NCBI GenBank assembly: GCA_037447655.1
Contig: JBBHKE010000240.1
Location: 268,899-290,560 of the forward strand
Source: Zygnema cylindricum
Taxonomy: Eukaryota > Streptophyta > Zygnematophyceae > Zygnematales > Zygnemataceae
Direction of reading: 5' to 3'
Length of the DNA stretch: 21,662 nt
The notes below the pieces were generated by a model. The model searched no databases and was not told the DNA's origin. It worked only from the letters and a program-made list of their open reading frames with translations. This document shows, piece after piece, positions 7,498 through 16,580 of the stretch (position 1 is the first letter of the stretch; every line of letters starts with the position of its first letter). The position numbers and the translations under genes were made by a program.

Positions 7498-8541
7498 TTA
7501 CCTACAAAAGAAGCAAACCCCTTTTTTCAAAGCTCCCCTTTCTTTTCCTCTCCCTCTCTTTCCACCAAAGTTTCGATAAGGTTTACCTTTTTCTTTCTTT
7601 CTCTCATCACGCTTCCGCTCGTCACCACCATTCCTCTCATCACGCTTCCGCTCGTCACCACCGTTCCTCTCATCATGCTTCCACTTGTCACCGCCGTTCC
7701 TCTCATCACGATTCCGCCAATCACCACCAGCTGAAAATGCATTGACCCTGTCCCTTCCCCTACGAAGCTCCAAAGTGCTTTCCCTCACAAGAATTATCCC
7801 CATGGTAAAGCTCCAAGTCCATGAGGAGCCATCCATTGCCTGCATACGACAAATGATGTTTTCGTACTCATCTAGGAGTTTCATAAGTAGTGTATTAATC
7901 TTACTCTCCTCAGATTCTACATATCCCGCACTAGCAAGCTCAACATATAACACAACAATATCATTGCAAAACTCTATCATGCTACCGCCTTTATAAACGT
8001 AGGCCTCTATTTCCTGTTTTACTAATTGCTGCCTCTGAATAGTCTCACTCTTATAAATCTGAATTAGTGCTTCCCATATCTTTGAAGAATTGGTTAGACT
8101 TAAGAAAGTGATAGCTATCGACTTAGACACATATGTAATTATGATATGTTTTGCTATAGTGTTTTTGTATTCCCATATTTTTTTGTCATTTTCTTCAGTT
8201 TTAATCCCTACATGTGGTACCATAGCTGAGAGCCTAGCTCCCCTCACCATAGGTGTCCCTTTTTCCTTCTCCCCTATTTCCCCATCCACGGAAAGATTTT
8301 TCCCTTCACCTTCCGTTGCATCTAAACTCCGGATGATATTCTGGGGAGCCTCAGATGAATCTCCATAGTAAGCTCCTCCTAAGCCTGGTGGCGGACATCT
8401 CACTTGTCCCGAAACAATTCTCCATAAGTGCTTCTCGAAAAGCAATCCCGCCATTGTAAACTCCCAATAAGTGAAGTCTGTTCCATCGAACATAGGCACC
8501 CTAGATGGTGGGCCCATAACCTGAATCTCTGAGACCTCCAT
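7498..8541 (-). CDS. gag: Element B: copia Gag (nucleocapsid) polyprotein
   Basis: 347 codons. The N-terminus has QVMGPPSRVPMFDG followed by YWEF, the start typical of copia gag (GAG/UBN2-type), then a helical region with IWEALIQIYKSE. A basic repeat tract follows (11-residue units built on RDERNGGD, about residues 275-315). The frame ends inside the CCHC zinc knuckle: CFFCR, then TAA, then PGHYMEEC in the same frame, so C-X2-C-X4-H-X4-C is complete apart from the stop. Gag forms the virus-like particle and binds RNA. The start ATG (8541-8539) lies in LTR3, in the loop of the U5 hairpin, and the primer-binding site is codons 7-11. Compared with E, the segment after the first 60 codons has extra sequence. 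Full length with one stop suggests a fairly recent copy. Confidence 0.8.
   Translation of the reverse strand: MEVSEIQVMGPPSRVPMFDGTDFTYWEFTMAGLLFEKHLWRIVSGQVRCPPPGLGGAYYGDSSEAPQNIIRSLDATEGEGKNLSVDGEIGEKEKGTPMVRGARLSAMVPHVGIKTEENDKKIWEYKNTIAKHIIITYVSKSIAITFLSLTNSSKIWEALIQIYKSETIQRQQLVKQEIEAYVYKGGSMIEFCNDIVVLYVELASAGYVESEESKINTLLMKLLDEYENIICRMQAMDGSSWTWSFTMGIILVRESTLELRRGRDRVNAFSAGGDWRNRDERNGGDKWKHDERNGGDERKRDERNGGDERKRDERKKEKGKPYRNFGGKRGRGKERGALKKGVCFFCR
7605..7722 (-). repeat. 33-bp tandem repeats in element B gag
   Basis: About three and a half units encode the 11-residue motif (R/H)DERNGGDE(R/W)K. They make a charged Gly-rich tract just before the zinc knuckle, consistent with RNA binding. 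Confidence 0.7.
8507..8521 (-). other. Primer-binding site of element B (half tRNA-iMet type)
   Basis: The minus strand reads GGTTATGGGCCCACC directly after the LTR end TTCA. It is complementary to the anticodon arm of plant initiator tRNA-Met (GGTGGGCCCATAACC, recalled), as in Drosophila copia, which primes with a tRNA-iMet half. It lies inside the gag frame and encodes VMGPP with the adjoining base. Confidence 0.75.
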
Positions 8542-8553
8542 TGGCCCTCAGAG
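8527..8553 (-). other. U5 hairpin with gag start codon in LTR3
   Basis: CTCTGAG (8527-8533) pairs with CTCAGAG (8547-8553). The inner CC/GG encloses TCCATT; on the element's strand the loop AATGGA holds the gag ATG (8541-8539). Confidence 0.7.
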
Positions 8554-8890
8554 TATGCAGATCCAAAAGAAGCTAATCTAGATAGTGCCGACTCCAAGTT
8601 AATATAAACCTAAGTGACTGACCCCTTGACAATCAAAACCCCAATATAGATTCATCCCTCTTAAATAACACTATCTGTGTGCTCAGTTCCACCACAGAAT
8701 GCAAAGTTAGAATATGAGATTTGGACACATTACCCCACTTTGACTTTCCCTTAGAAATGCAGCCACCCTGGCAGACAAAAACTCTGACCGACTACACCCC
8801 TGTATAGCGTGGAATCCCCTGAGTCCGCAGCAAAAAGAATCACTGTAAATGGTCAAGTAAATTGATAGTTATGACTACCCAAATTTAGCC

Positions 8891-9145
8891 ATTTATACAA
8901 GGTGCTCTCTTAGAGAGAGGGTCTTATTTGCCAAATTTTTCTAAGTCCTATCTCCCTCTAAAACTCTATCTACTGAAGTACGGCACCAATTAAAACACTG
9001 TATCGTACAGAAAAGTACAGGTTCCGGTGTACTTTATGTACGACCATAGTAAGACATGGAAAAAATGTTGACACGTGTCATATCCGGATTCGTTTCCGTA
9101 ATCCCTGGAGTTGCCGCAATCCAATGTAGTGTTGCCACGTGTCAC
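8891..9145 (-). promoter_or_regulatory. U3 promoter block of LTR3
   Basis: TATA box (8891-8898), four GTAC cores (9005-9041), GACACGTGTC (9070-9079) and GCCACGTGTCAC (9134-9145), in the same order and spacing as in LTR2. Confidence 0.55.
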
Positions 9146-9578
9146 TCAATGTGGTGGTGATCGCAAACCGCCAAAATCGTACTCCGCTATCTCAGCATCT
9201 TTCGCGGCCGTCCGATCAAATTTGGATTTCAATTGTGGCCGTCATAAATACTTGCGCGATATTCTTTCCGTCGTCAAACAAACTGCGCGGTATTTATATC
9301 GTATCCGTATCGTACGTCGTACTTTACACAACTGTTTCTATGCAGTATGCATATAGTTCTAGTTAAATGAATTAGTCTTATTGTAACTTTTTAAACTAAT
9401 ATCATACTCCGTACACTCTATCATATAATTTAGACTATCTGGATAAGGTTACCGGCTATTGCGGGTGTGACGAATGGCAGGTACCAAGATCGAATCTTAG
9501 CTCTGTCAAAACTCCATTTTAGAGAAAACCTTATAAAACAACTGCATATCTCTCTCTAGACAGCACAGGCAGCCATGG

Positions 9579-9639
9579 CTAACTCCTCCTCCAGTCTTCA
9601 GTGAATGCGACAAGTGTGGGGATTTGAGTGAGGAGTTAG
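9579..9639. other. U3 hairpin in LTR3
   Basis: CTAACTCCTC (9579-9588) pairs perfectly with GAGGAGTTAG (9630-9639). The loop contains TGAATGCGACAAGT. Confidence 0.6.
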
Positions 9640-9713
9640 AGGCAGGCTGTCAATATCTACTATTTTGCTTTTTATTTTGCAATCTCTAGACCTAGAAAAT
9701 ACTTGAATTCCAA

Positions 9714-10324
9714 CATGGTTGAGGGTGTTTCTCTTACTTCTCAACTTGTGAAATCATGTGATGGATGATCACTTGGAAGTTCCACATATTACCCTTTCCA
9801 CAACAATTTGACCAAAGATCGGACAAAGTTCTGCAACTTATCCATTCGGATGTTCTCGGCCCATCACAAGTACTATCAGCTGGGAGTGTCCACTATATGG
9901 TTACATTCACTGATGACTATTCAAGGTTAACAAAAGTTTACTTCATGCATCATAAGAGTGAAGTGTTCACACACTTCAAACAGTACAAAGTATGGGCAGA
10001 AAAGCTTCATGGAGTTCCAATCTTGGCACTAAGATCATACAACGAAGGAGAATATACTTCAAGGGAATGCGAACCGTTTCTCCTCTAGGAAGGTATCAGT
10101 CATAATCTAACAGTTCCATACAAACCGGATCAGAATGGTGTGTCTGAAAGGTTGAATAAAACTGTAACAGAAAGTGCTAGATCAATGCTTGCAGATAAGG
10201 GTCTAGATCTAAAACTCTGGGTTAAAACACTCAATTGTGCGGTTTTTATTAAAAACAGAATTGCATCTCGATCGGTTAAAACTACACCTTATGAACTCTA
10301 GACAGGGATGAAACCGGATGTTAG
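9714..10324 (+). pseudogene. Element D, left piece: copia integrase
   Basis: One frame runs from the pre-integrase zinc finger (MVEGVSLTSQLV, KSCDG, with a TGA in place of the second Cys) through the integrase core: [40 protein letters not shown] and SVKTTPYEL, ending at KPDVS. Stops fall at about 9761-9763, 10086-10088 and 10298-10300, but there is no frameshift. The second catalytic Asp (SDN in element C) is Tyr (SYN), so it would be inactive even without stops. The 5' end is cut by LTR3 and the 3' end by the LTR of C. It is close to element C in sequence. Confidence 0.85.
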
Positions 10325-10327
10325 TGT

Positions 10328-10946
10328 TGTTGTAGGACCACCGATGCAGGTGGAGGAGCAGCAGTAGTAGTAGACGCAGACATGATACACTCTCACAAGC
10401 TATCAAGAATTCTATCAAACAGCTGATTTCAAGTGCTCACCAAATATTATTCACGCATCCCACCTTCACAAAGATCTATCAAAGTGTACAGCAGCATAAA
10501 CACTGACAACTCTCAAAGTTTGAGTACAATTGACCGGACAACACTCAAGATATAATACTCAGAAGTTTCCCAGAACCTGTTTGCAGTTTTTTCTACTTCG
10601 AAGTCTGTATACATCATGTGTTTTAAGTCCTAAGTCTTATACTAGTGTTGTACAGACAATACTAGTGTACCTGAGAGGTACGTCAAGCTGCCAAGCTAAT
10701 ACTAAGCTACCATTGAGTTACCACTAAGCTACCCACTAAGTTGAGGTCCGTTGACTTGATTCGTATCAATCGCAGCTGCGTTGTCCGTACCGAATCATAT
10801 CCAAAGTGACTAGAGCTGCGTTGTCCTGTATGTGTCGCAGCTTAGCTGTTGCGCTGCTTTTTCTGCATAGCAGCTGCTCAGGTGCTGCGCTGCTGTGCTG
10901 CTGCGTTTCTTTGTCTGTTGAGACTGAAAGCTTTCCAAAAACAACA
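10328..10946 (-). repeat. 3' LTR of element C
   Basis: 619 bp, minus orientation. Plus-strand ends are TGTTGTAGGACC and AAAAACAACA (element strand TGTTGTTTTT to CTACAACA). It matches 15211-15911 apart from substitutions and a shorter CTGC-rich tract. It holds an intact gag-type ATG (10383-10381) followed by a Ser/Thr/Ala/Pro-rich frame that reaches the LTR end. Confidence 0.85.
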
Positions 10947-11114
10947 CTCCCTTAAAGCTTTAGACTCAATATACCGGCGCAGTTGCGATTACAAACTAGC
11001 GCAACATCGCAACATAGTTGTATAGCATTTAGCAAGTCACCCTGTCCCACTACATCTCAATGTTCGACTTAGTGTAGTATCGCAGCATAACAGTATAGCA
11101 ATATAGTAACTCAA
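10947..11114 (-). other. Element C 3' untranslated region and polypurine tract
   Basis: Between the pol stop (11115-11117) and the 3' LTR. The minus strand ends TTTAAGGGAG (10947-10956) directly before TGTTG, the polypurine tract. The rest has no visible coding. Confidence 0.7.
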
Positions 11115-12293
11115 CTATTCCCTTAGTCCCACTACGTTTGTGCAATACTTTAGTTTAGGAGTGGGAAAAGCTTTAATGAGCATATCAGCAATTAAGTTTG
11201 CATCTGGCAAATAACATAATTTAATCACTCCAGAGAACACTTTTTCTCTTACAAAGTGTAATCTTACATCCATGTGCTTGCATTTGAAGTGATGACTCAG
11301 GTTAGACGCAATGACAATGGCAGCCTAGTTATCAGATCAGATCACCTGTGGACCAATTTGCATGTATCCTAGTTCTTGTAACATGGATTTTACCCATAGG
11401 AGTTCTTTGAGGGGCAAGCTTGCTGCCATATATTCTTACTCCATTGTTGACTGTGCTGTAACCTTTTGAAGTTTGCTGCTCGAGCAGAAAGTCTTGTTCC
11501 CAAGAACAAATCGCGTGGTGGACTTCCGGCTTGGCATGTCACCATAGCTTGCATCACTCCACGTTTGCAGTTTTACTTCGCCTCCGCCTAGTTTGAGTTT
11601 GAGGTCTTTAGATCTTGCCAAATATCTTAAGACTCTCCTTGCTGCATCAAAATCAGATTTTCTCGGATTCTCTAGACTTCTGCTCAGTACCCCAACTACT
11701 GCAGCAATGTCAGGACGAGTACAGTTCATGAAATATATTAAGCTTCCCACTATCTGTCTATAAGGTATAAGTGACAGAGGATCATTCTCCCCTGGCTCTA
11801 AATACTCGCTAACAATGACACCCGATTCTGTCTCTTCTCCCTCTAACTTCTGCCGAAACTCCATTGGAGTTAGACATCCTTTTGCCCCCCGCATTCCATA
11901 CTCATTTAACATGTTTCCAATAGCCTCTTTTTGAGTCAATTTAATTACTTTCTTATTTCTGTCCCTCTCTACCTGGATACCCAAAATATACTTTGCCTCA
12001 CCGAGGTCTTTCATCTCGAACCGTGAGTTTAGAGCAGTTTTGATTTTGTTAAATTCAGTCATTGATTTGTTAATTAATAGTAAATCATCTACATACACCG
12101 CTATATACACTATCCCATTTTCACCCTTTAGAACGTAGTCAGAGTGATCACAACTTATCCGTTGAAATCCTAGACTAGTTAAGAATCCATCAAGTTTCTG
12201 ATTCCATTGCTTGGGGGCTTGTTGTAGGCCGTACAAAGATTTTAATAGTTTGCATACTAAGTGCTCTTTCCCTGGTTCTGCATACATTTCAGG
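11115..12293 (-). pseudogene. pol: Element C: reverse transcriptase and RNase H
   Basis: The largest open part is 12287-11436. It carries KSLYGLQQAPKQWN and the catalytic YVDDLLLI of copia RT, then GEAKYILGIQVERD, YRQIVGSLIYFMNCTRPD and RNase H (TWSDASYGDMPSRKST). Downstream of an in-frame TAA at STME the RNase H continues (EYMAASL, then an SDN motif flanked by two more stops, then HHFKCKHMDV) to the natural stop at 11115-11117. The enzyme would copy element RNA into DNA and degrade the RNA strand. RT catalytic residues are intact; stops make a full product impossible without suppression. Confidence 0.88.
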
Positions 12294-13697
12294 CTAGTGC
12301 ATGTAAATGGTTTTTTCTAGTTCTCCATGTAAAAAGGCCGTCTTTACATCCATCTGATGAATTTCCATATCTTCTATAGCAGCTAGGGACACAAAAATCT
12401 TAACAGTCGGAAATCTTACAACAGGAGAAAATGTTTCTTCAAAATCGATTCCTTCCTTTTGATTGTAGCCCTTTGCCACAAGTCTCGCCTTATAGTGTTC
12501 AATGGTGTTATCGAGATTTAACTTCACCTTGAATACCCATTTGCTGCCGTTCGCTTTTCGATCCTGAGGAAGGTCCTTAAGCTCCCATGTTTGAGCCTCC
12601 ATGATGGACTTCATTTCGTCGTTTGCTACCTCGATCCAGTGATTCCGCTCCGGTGATGAGAAGGCCTCTTGGATGGTCAAGGGCTCTCGTGAGGTTGCCG
12701 AGTAGGCAAAGTGAGAGCTTGCTTGTAGGCGGCTGCTAGATCTTCTTCCCCCCGGAAATTCTGAGGCTGAGATTGTTGGATGCCACGCATTGCACTGATT
12801 GCGCTGGTTACGATCTGTGTGTATTGACCACTGTTGTTCCGGTTGGAAATCAACTTGTTGAGGAACTTGTAGAGAGGCGGACTCAGGAGTCACTACTAGA
12901 GAATTTTGCATATGTGGGACAATTTCTTGCATGCAATCTAAAATGACATATTCTTGTACTTTTTGCTGCTTTTGTTGCTCTCTCAATTGAAATAAATCTA
13001 TCGTTTCAAGCTCATCCTCTACAATAATATTCCTTGCTACAACTTTTTTCTGCCTCTCAAACACAAAGACTCTATAACCTTTTGAGAGATCATCATATCC
13101 TAATATAATACCCAGTAATCCCTTTGGTTCCATTTTCCATCTATCTGTAGACGTATCCAAGATAAAGCATTGACTACCAAAGACCTTGAAATGGCTAACA
13201 TCTGGTTTGCTACCTGTCCAGATCTCGTAAGGAGTAGTTTTTACTGATCTTGATCTTATCCTATTTTTAATATAAACTGCACAATTGAGAGCCTCAACCC
13301 AGAATCTCGGATCTATATTTTTATCCGCAAGCATCGACCTAGAGCTCTCCATGAGAGTTCTATTTAATCTCCTCGACACCCCATTTTGTTCCGGTGAATA
13401 TAGAACAGTCAATAGATGACTTATTCCTTCCTCGAGTAAAAAGGTTTCAAATTCCTTTGATGTATATTCACCACCATTGTCCGATCTGAGCTGCAAAATA
13501 GGTAAATTATGAAGCTTTTCAACCCATGCTTTATATTGTTTGAAGTGACCAAGCACTTCGCTCTTTTCCTTCATGAAGTAAACTTTTGTAAACCTGGAGA
13601 AATCATCTGTAAATGTGACCATATATTTCATCCCCCCAGCAGAAGGAACCTTCGCAGGACCAAAAACATCCAAATGAATTTGTTGTAAAAGTTTTTT
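12294..13697 (-). pseudogene. pol: Element C: integrase core and start of reverse transcriptase
   Basis: About 460 open codons. Integrase DDE residues are in [18 protein letters not shown] and [14 protein letters not shown], followed by the copia integrase C-terminal GKxxLG-like part ([19 protein letters not shown]). After a Gln-rich linker comes the RT N-terminus: [50 protein letters not shown], and [14 protein letters not shown] with the first RT aspartate. It ends at a TAG (MH stop PE) where a Gln codon is likely ancestral. All listed catalytic residues are kept. Reading starts at 13673 only because of an upstream stop; there is no real start. Confidence 0.9.
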
Positions 13698-14489
13698 TTA
13701 CCGATGCTCATACTCCTTAGGAAATGGCACTCTATGGATTTTGCCTAAAGCGCAACCATTACATGTTTTGACCGGCTGATCTGTGATTGATACACCCTCT
13801 ATTTTGCTAGCAATGACCATTTTTCTCAAACTATCATAGTTTAAATGGCCTGATCTTTTATGCCACAACTCATCTGAGTGCAAATTACCGGAGTACAGAA
13901 CATCATTCTCGTTGGTATTAGCCATATCCATACGGTACATCTTGTTACTATCTCTAGTGCCTTTAATCGCAACCTTGCCATTTTTGCTAACAACCTACCG
14001 ACCATTTTTTAAATTAACCTCAAAGCCTTTACTCTCTACCAAGGACTTAGAAAACATATTTTTCTTAAAGTCAGGCACAATTAACACATTGTGAAGAGTT
14101 CTTTCAGTTGCTTTGCCCTCCACATCCACTAGCAAAGACACATCACCCACAGCACGAGTCTGAACATTCATTCAACAAACATAATAAATATTTTTCTCCG
14201 GCGTTGTTTTCAGATTTTTGAATATGTCTTTGTTCCAACACATGTGGGCTGACGCTCCTGTATCCATTATCCATCCAGGGTCCTTCGCGCCCTCCATCGC
14301 TGTTGCCATAGCGAATAGATCCGTTTCATCCTCCTCAGAAAACGCCAAAGTGTCATCCTAGAGTGATGAAGACGCTGAAAACAATGCATTTACACGAGGT
14401 GTAGGCCCCGTGAAGGTTTTATAAAACTGACTTTGTTGCCATCCCGGGCTGTATAAACCTCTATCAATAGCTTGTTTAAGTTTTTGACA
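13698..14489 (-). pseudogene. pol: Element C: aspartic protease and pre-integrase zinc finger
   Basis: The protease active site is WIMDTGASAHMC (DTG near 14264-14256). Next come the protease body with stops, and the open stretch 13940-13698 containing LWHKRSGHLNYDSLRKM and CNGCALGKIHRVPF, the HHCC zinc finger of copia integrase. Protease would cut the Gag-Pol polyprotein; the finger helps integrase bind DNA. In-frame stops occur before the protease, after VC, after NGR and at 13698-13700. Confidence 0.85.
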
Positions 14490-15266
14490 GAATTTCTATC
14501 CATGACCTCTCTCACTACAATAAAAACATGTATTGGTAGATAGTCTATTTCAAATCTAATTAAAGTGTCTGAATTGGTTAAACTAATTAGGTTGCTGATT
14601 GAACTGACCTTTCCTCCTAAGGTCTGAATTAAAATCCTCTACCTGCTCAATATTGAGAATATTAGACGTGGCTTTCTCCTTTAGTAAAATATTGATGGCT
14701 AACTGTAAAGTCCAACTAGCTTTATCAATTTGTTTAAGCATGTCAGATGCTCCTTTTATACTACGAGGGAGACCCCTCATGAGCAAAGCTGCCTGTTGAA
14801 ACCGAGGAAACACCCCACCTGCACAGGCATGTGCATCTAAAAGAATGCAAAACTTGTTAGAATATTCAACAATTGTACCGCCAATGTACTTATTGTCCAA
14901 TATTTTTCAAGCCCGTAGGAGTTCTTCTTAGACATTAGCATTTTCATAATCATTTTTAAGAGGTTTCCAAATATCAATTGCTTTTTTCATTTTTATCCAA
15001 GACATAGCTAAGTCCTCAGATATACAAAATTTTAAAATAGAACAAGCATGCGTATTTTTCTTAGAACATGACAGATCAGATTCATCCAGCGAACCATCCT
15101 ATATATCCAAAAGATTCACTTTCTCAAAATGTGTCTCCACCATATCCGCCTAGTAAACATACTTTTCCCCGGAAAAGATAGGAATTCTTGATGACAGGCC
15201 CATAACCTCTTGTTCTACGACCACCGGTGCAGTTGGAGGAGCAGTAGTAGTAGTAGACGTAGATAT
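14490..15266 (-). pseudogene. gag: Element C: Gag with zinc knuckle
   Basis: The frame begins inside the 5' LTR at 15266, where ATA replaces the ATG still seen in the 3' LTR. It passes the primer-binding site (EVMGLSSRIPIFSG), a helical region with LKNDYENANV, an open stretch 14900-14583 (KYIGGTIVEYSNKF, QAALLMRGLP) and a CCHC knuckle near 14528 (CFYCSERGHG, stop, KFC). About eight in-frame stops, several explained by TGG or CAG turning into TAG. Gag would build the particle and bind RNA. Confidence 0.8.
15197..15207 (-). other. Primer-binding site of element C
   Basis: GGTTATGGGCC on the minus strand, three bases after the LTR end (TAGAACA, then AGA). This is the half tRNA-iMet type, shorter match than in B or F. 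Confidence 0.6.
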
Positions 15267-15911
15267 GATACACTCTCAGAAGCTATCAAGAATTCTATCA
15301 AACAGCTGATTTCAAGTGCTCACCAAATCTTATTCACGCATCCAAACTTCACAAAGCTGTATCAAAGTATAAAGCAGCATAAACACTGACAACTCTCAAA
15401 GTTTGAGTACAATTGACCAGACAACACTCAAGGTATAATACTCAGAAGTTTCCCAAAAACTGTTTACAGTTTTTTCTACTTGGAAGTCTGGATACATCAT
15501 GTGTTTTGAGTCCTAAGTCTTATACTAGTGTTGTACCGGCAATACTTGTCTACGTGAGAGGTACGTCAAGCTGCCAAGCTAATACTAAGCTACCACTGAG
15601 CTACCTTTAAGCCACCATTGAGCTACCACTGAGCAACCCACTAAGTTGAGGCCTGTTGACTTGATTCGTATCAATCGCAGCTGCATTGTCCGTACCGAAT
15701 GATATCCAAAGTGACCGCAGCTGCGTTGTCATGTATGTGTCGCAGCTTAGCTGCTGCGTTGCTGTGTCTGCATAGCAGCCGCTCTGCTGCTGCGCTGCTG
15801 CGTTGCTGTGTCTGCATAGCAGCTGCTCTGTTGCTGTGCTGCTCTGTTGCTGCGCTGCTGTGTTGCTGCGGTGCTTTGTCTGCTAAGACTGAAAGCTTTC
15901 TAAAAACAACA
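15211..15911 (-). repeat. 5' LTR of element C
   Basis: 701 bp, minus orientation; plus ends TGTTCTACGACC and AAAAACAACA. It is longer than the 3' LTR mainly because the CTGC-rich tract is expanded. It covers the first codons of gag. Confidence 0.85.
15716..15885. repeat. CTGC-rich degenerate tandem repeat in element C 5' LTR
   Basis: Repeated units such as GCTGCGTTGCTGTGTCTGCA and GCATAGCAGC occur at least twice here, against one set in the 3' LTR near 10815-10910. This accounts for most of the 82-bp LTR length difference. Confidence 0.7.
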
Positions 15912-16580
15912 AAAAGTACACGAGTATGTTATTCTTCAGCATAATCAACCTGTTTATTTTCAGTCACAGTCACCACCTACAACCACATCTAGACAAGTTC
16001 CCCTCCCAGATGAACCACCTACTGAAGACCCTGATTCGGCACCAACATCTACACATGCTTTGACACACGTGGAACAACCAATTATAGATCCAATTTCGGC
16101 ACCTGTAACAGCTCAGAACAAGACAAAAAATTGCAAGTTGTCGACAATTTCAGCCTTAGAATTTTCGAGGGGAAAGAGGTTAAGCAGCCGTCTGCAAGAA
16201 AACTCACATTTTTCTTTCTCTGTAGTCACAACGGAGCCTCTAACAATTCAAGAACCTTCTCATCATCGGAGAGAAATCAAAAGATTGAGGCGGTAAACGA
16301 TGAAATGGAGTCCATCATGGAGGCGCAGAAATGGGAGCTGGTGGATATTCCTCCAGGTAGGAAAGCCATCGGTAGCAAATGGGTGTTCAAAGTAAAGCTC
16401 AACCTGGTTAAGACAATTGAAATGTACAAGGCCAGACTTACGCCCAAAGGTTAGAAACACAAAGAAGGTATTGATTTTGAGGAAACCTTCTCTCGAGTTG
16501 TCAAATTTTCCCACTATCAAAGTCCTACTAAGTTTGGCTGCTATAGAAATCATCGAAATCCACCAGATGGACGTGAAGAC
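15912..16580 (+). pseudogene. Element D, right piece: integrase-RT linker and RT start
   Basis: It starts in the linker (KVHEYVILQHNQ, compare [12 protein letters not shown] in C) and goes through a Pro/Thr-rich stretch, ISALEFSRGKRLSSRLQ and TTEPLTIQE, with a frameshift near 16255. It resumes with [29 protein letters not shown] and YKARL, then a stop (16453-16455), another shift in KFPTIK, and HQMDVKT, where the LTR of element E begins. About 100 codons expected between this and the left piece are absent. Confidence 0.85.

Larger units (their letters stand above)
5370..9714 (-). mobile_element. Element B, non-autonomous copia-type LTR retrotransposon
   Basis: The order on the minus strand is LTR3 (8522-9714), primer-binding site (8507-8521), gag (8541-7498), an RT/RNase H-derived frame (7485-6589), polypurine tract (6561-6572) and LTR2 (5370-6560). 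The internal region is about 1.96 kb, far below the roughly 4 kb a copia element needs, and it lacks protease, integrase and the RT catalytic core. The 5-bp flanks (CTTCC left, TGGTT right) do not match, so the element is not a clean insertion; its left neighbour is A and its right neighbour D. Replication would need enzymes from a related full element. Confidence 0.8.
8522..9714 (-). repeat. LTR3 of family 1 (5' LTR of element B)
   Basis: 1,193 bp, minus orientation, ends TGAATCTCTGAG and GAATTCCAACA on the plus strand. It contains, on the element's strand, the U3 hairpin (9579-9639), antisense B box GATCGAATC (9488-9496), G-boxes (9070-9079, 9134-9145), GTAC cores (9005-9041), TATA box (8891-8898) and U5 hairpin with the gag ATG. 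It is similar to LTR2 along its whole length with scattered substitutions, so B is not a very recent insertion. Confidence 0.85.
10328..15911 (-). mobile_element. Element C, nearly full-length Ty1/copia retrotransposon
   Basis: 5.58 kb on the minus strand: 5' LTR (15211-15911), primer-binding site (15197-15207), gag-protease-integrase-RT-RNase H (15266-11115), short 3' untranslated region, polypurine tract, 3' LTR (10328-10946). The domain order with integrase before RT is diagnostic for copia. The whole gag-pol keeps one frame, about 1,384 codons, with roughly sixteen stop codons and no net frameshift. It lies between two pieces of element D, but the flanks (AGTGT and AAAAG) show no target-site duplication and about 100 codons of D are missing, so the insertion site was later altered. 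Confidence 0.88.

Noticed and set aside
7498-7500. Programmed stop readthrough at the gag TAA of element B
   Set aside because: No readthrough context could be recognised, and a single Lys codon mutation explains it. Kept only as an alternative.
7489-7734. Plus-strand ORF with repeated Leu-Pro-Leu-Val units
   Set aside because: It is the complement of the 33-bp repeats in gag, not an independent repeat protein.
15716-15885. CRISPR-like array
   Set aside because: Units are short, irregular and contiguous with no unique spacers, and the setting is eukaryotic.
15699-15944. Cys/Ala/Leu-rich ORF in the 5' LTR of element C
   Set aside because: It is a translation of the CTGC-rich tandem repeat and has no protein-like features beyond that.
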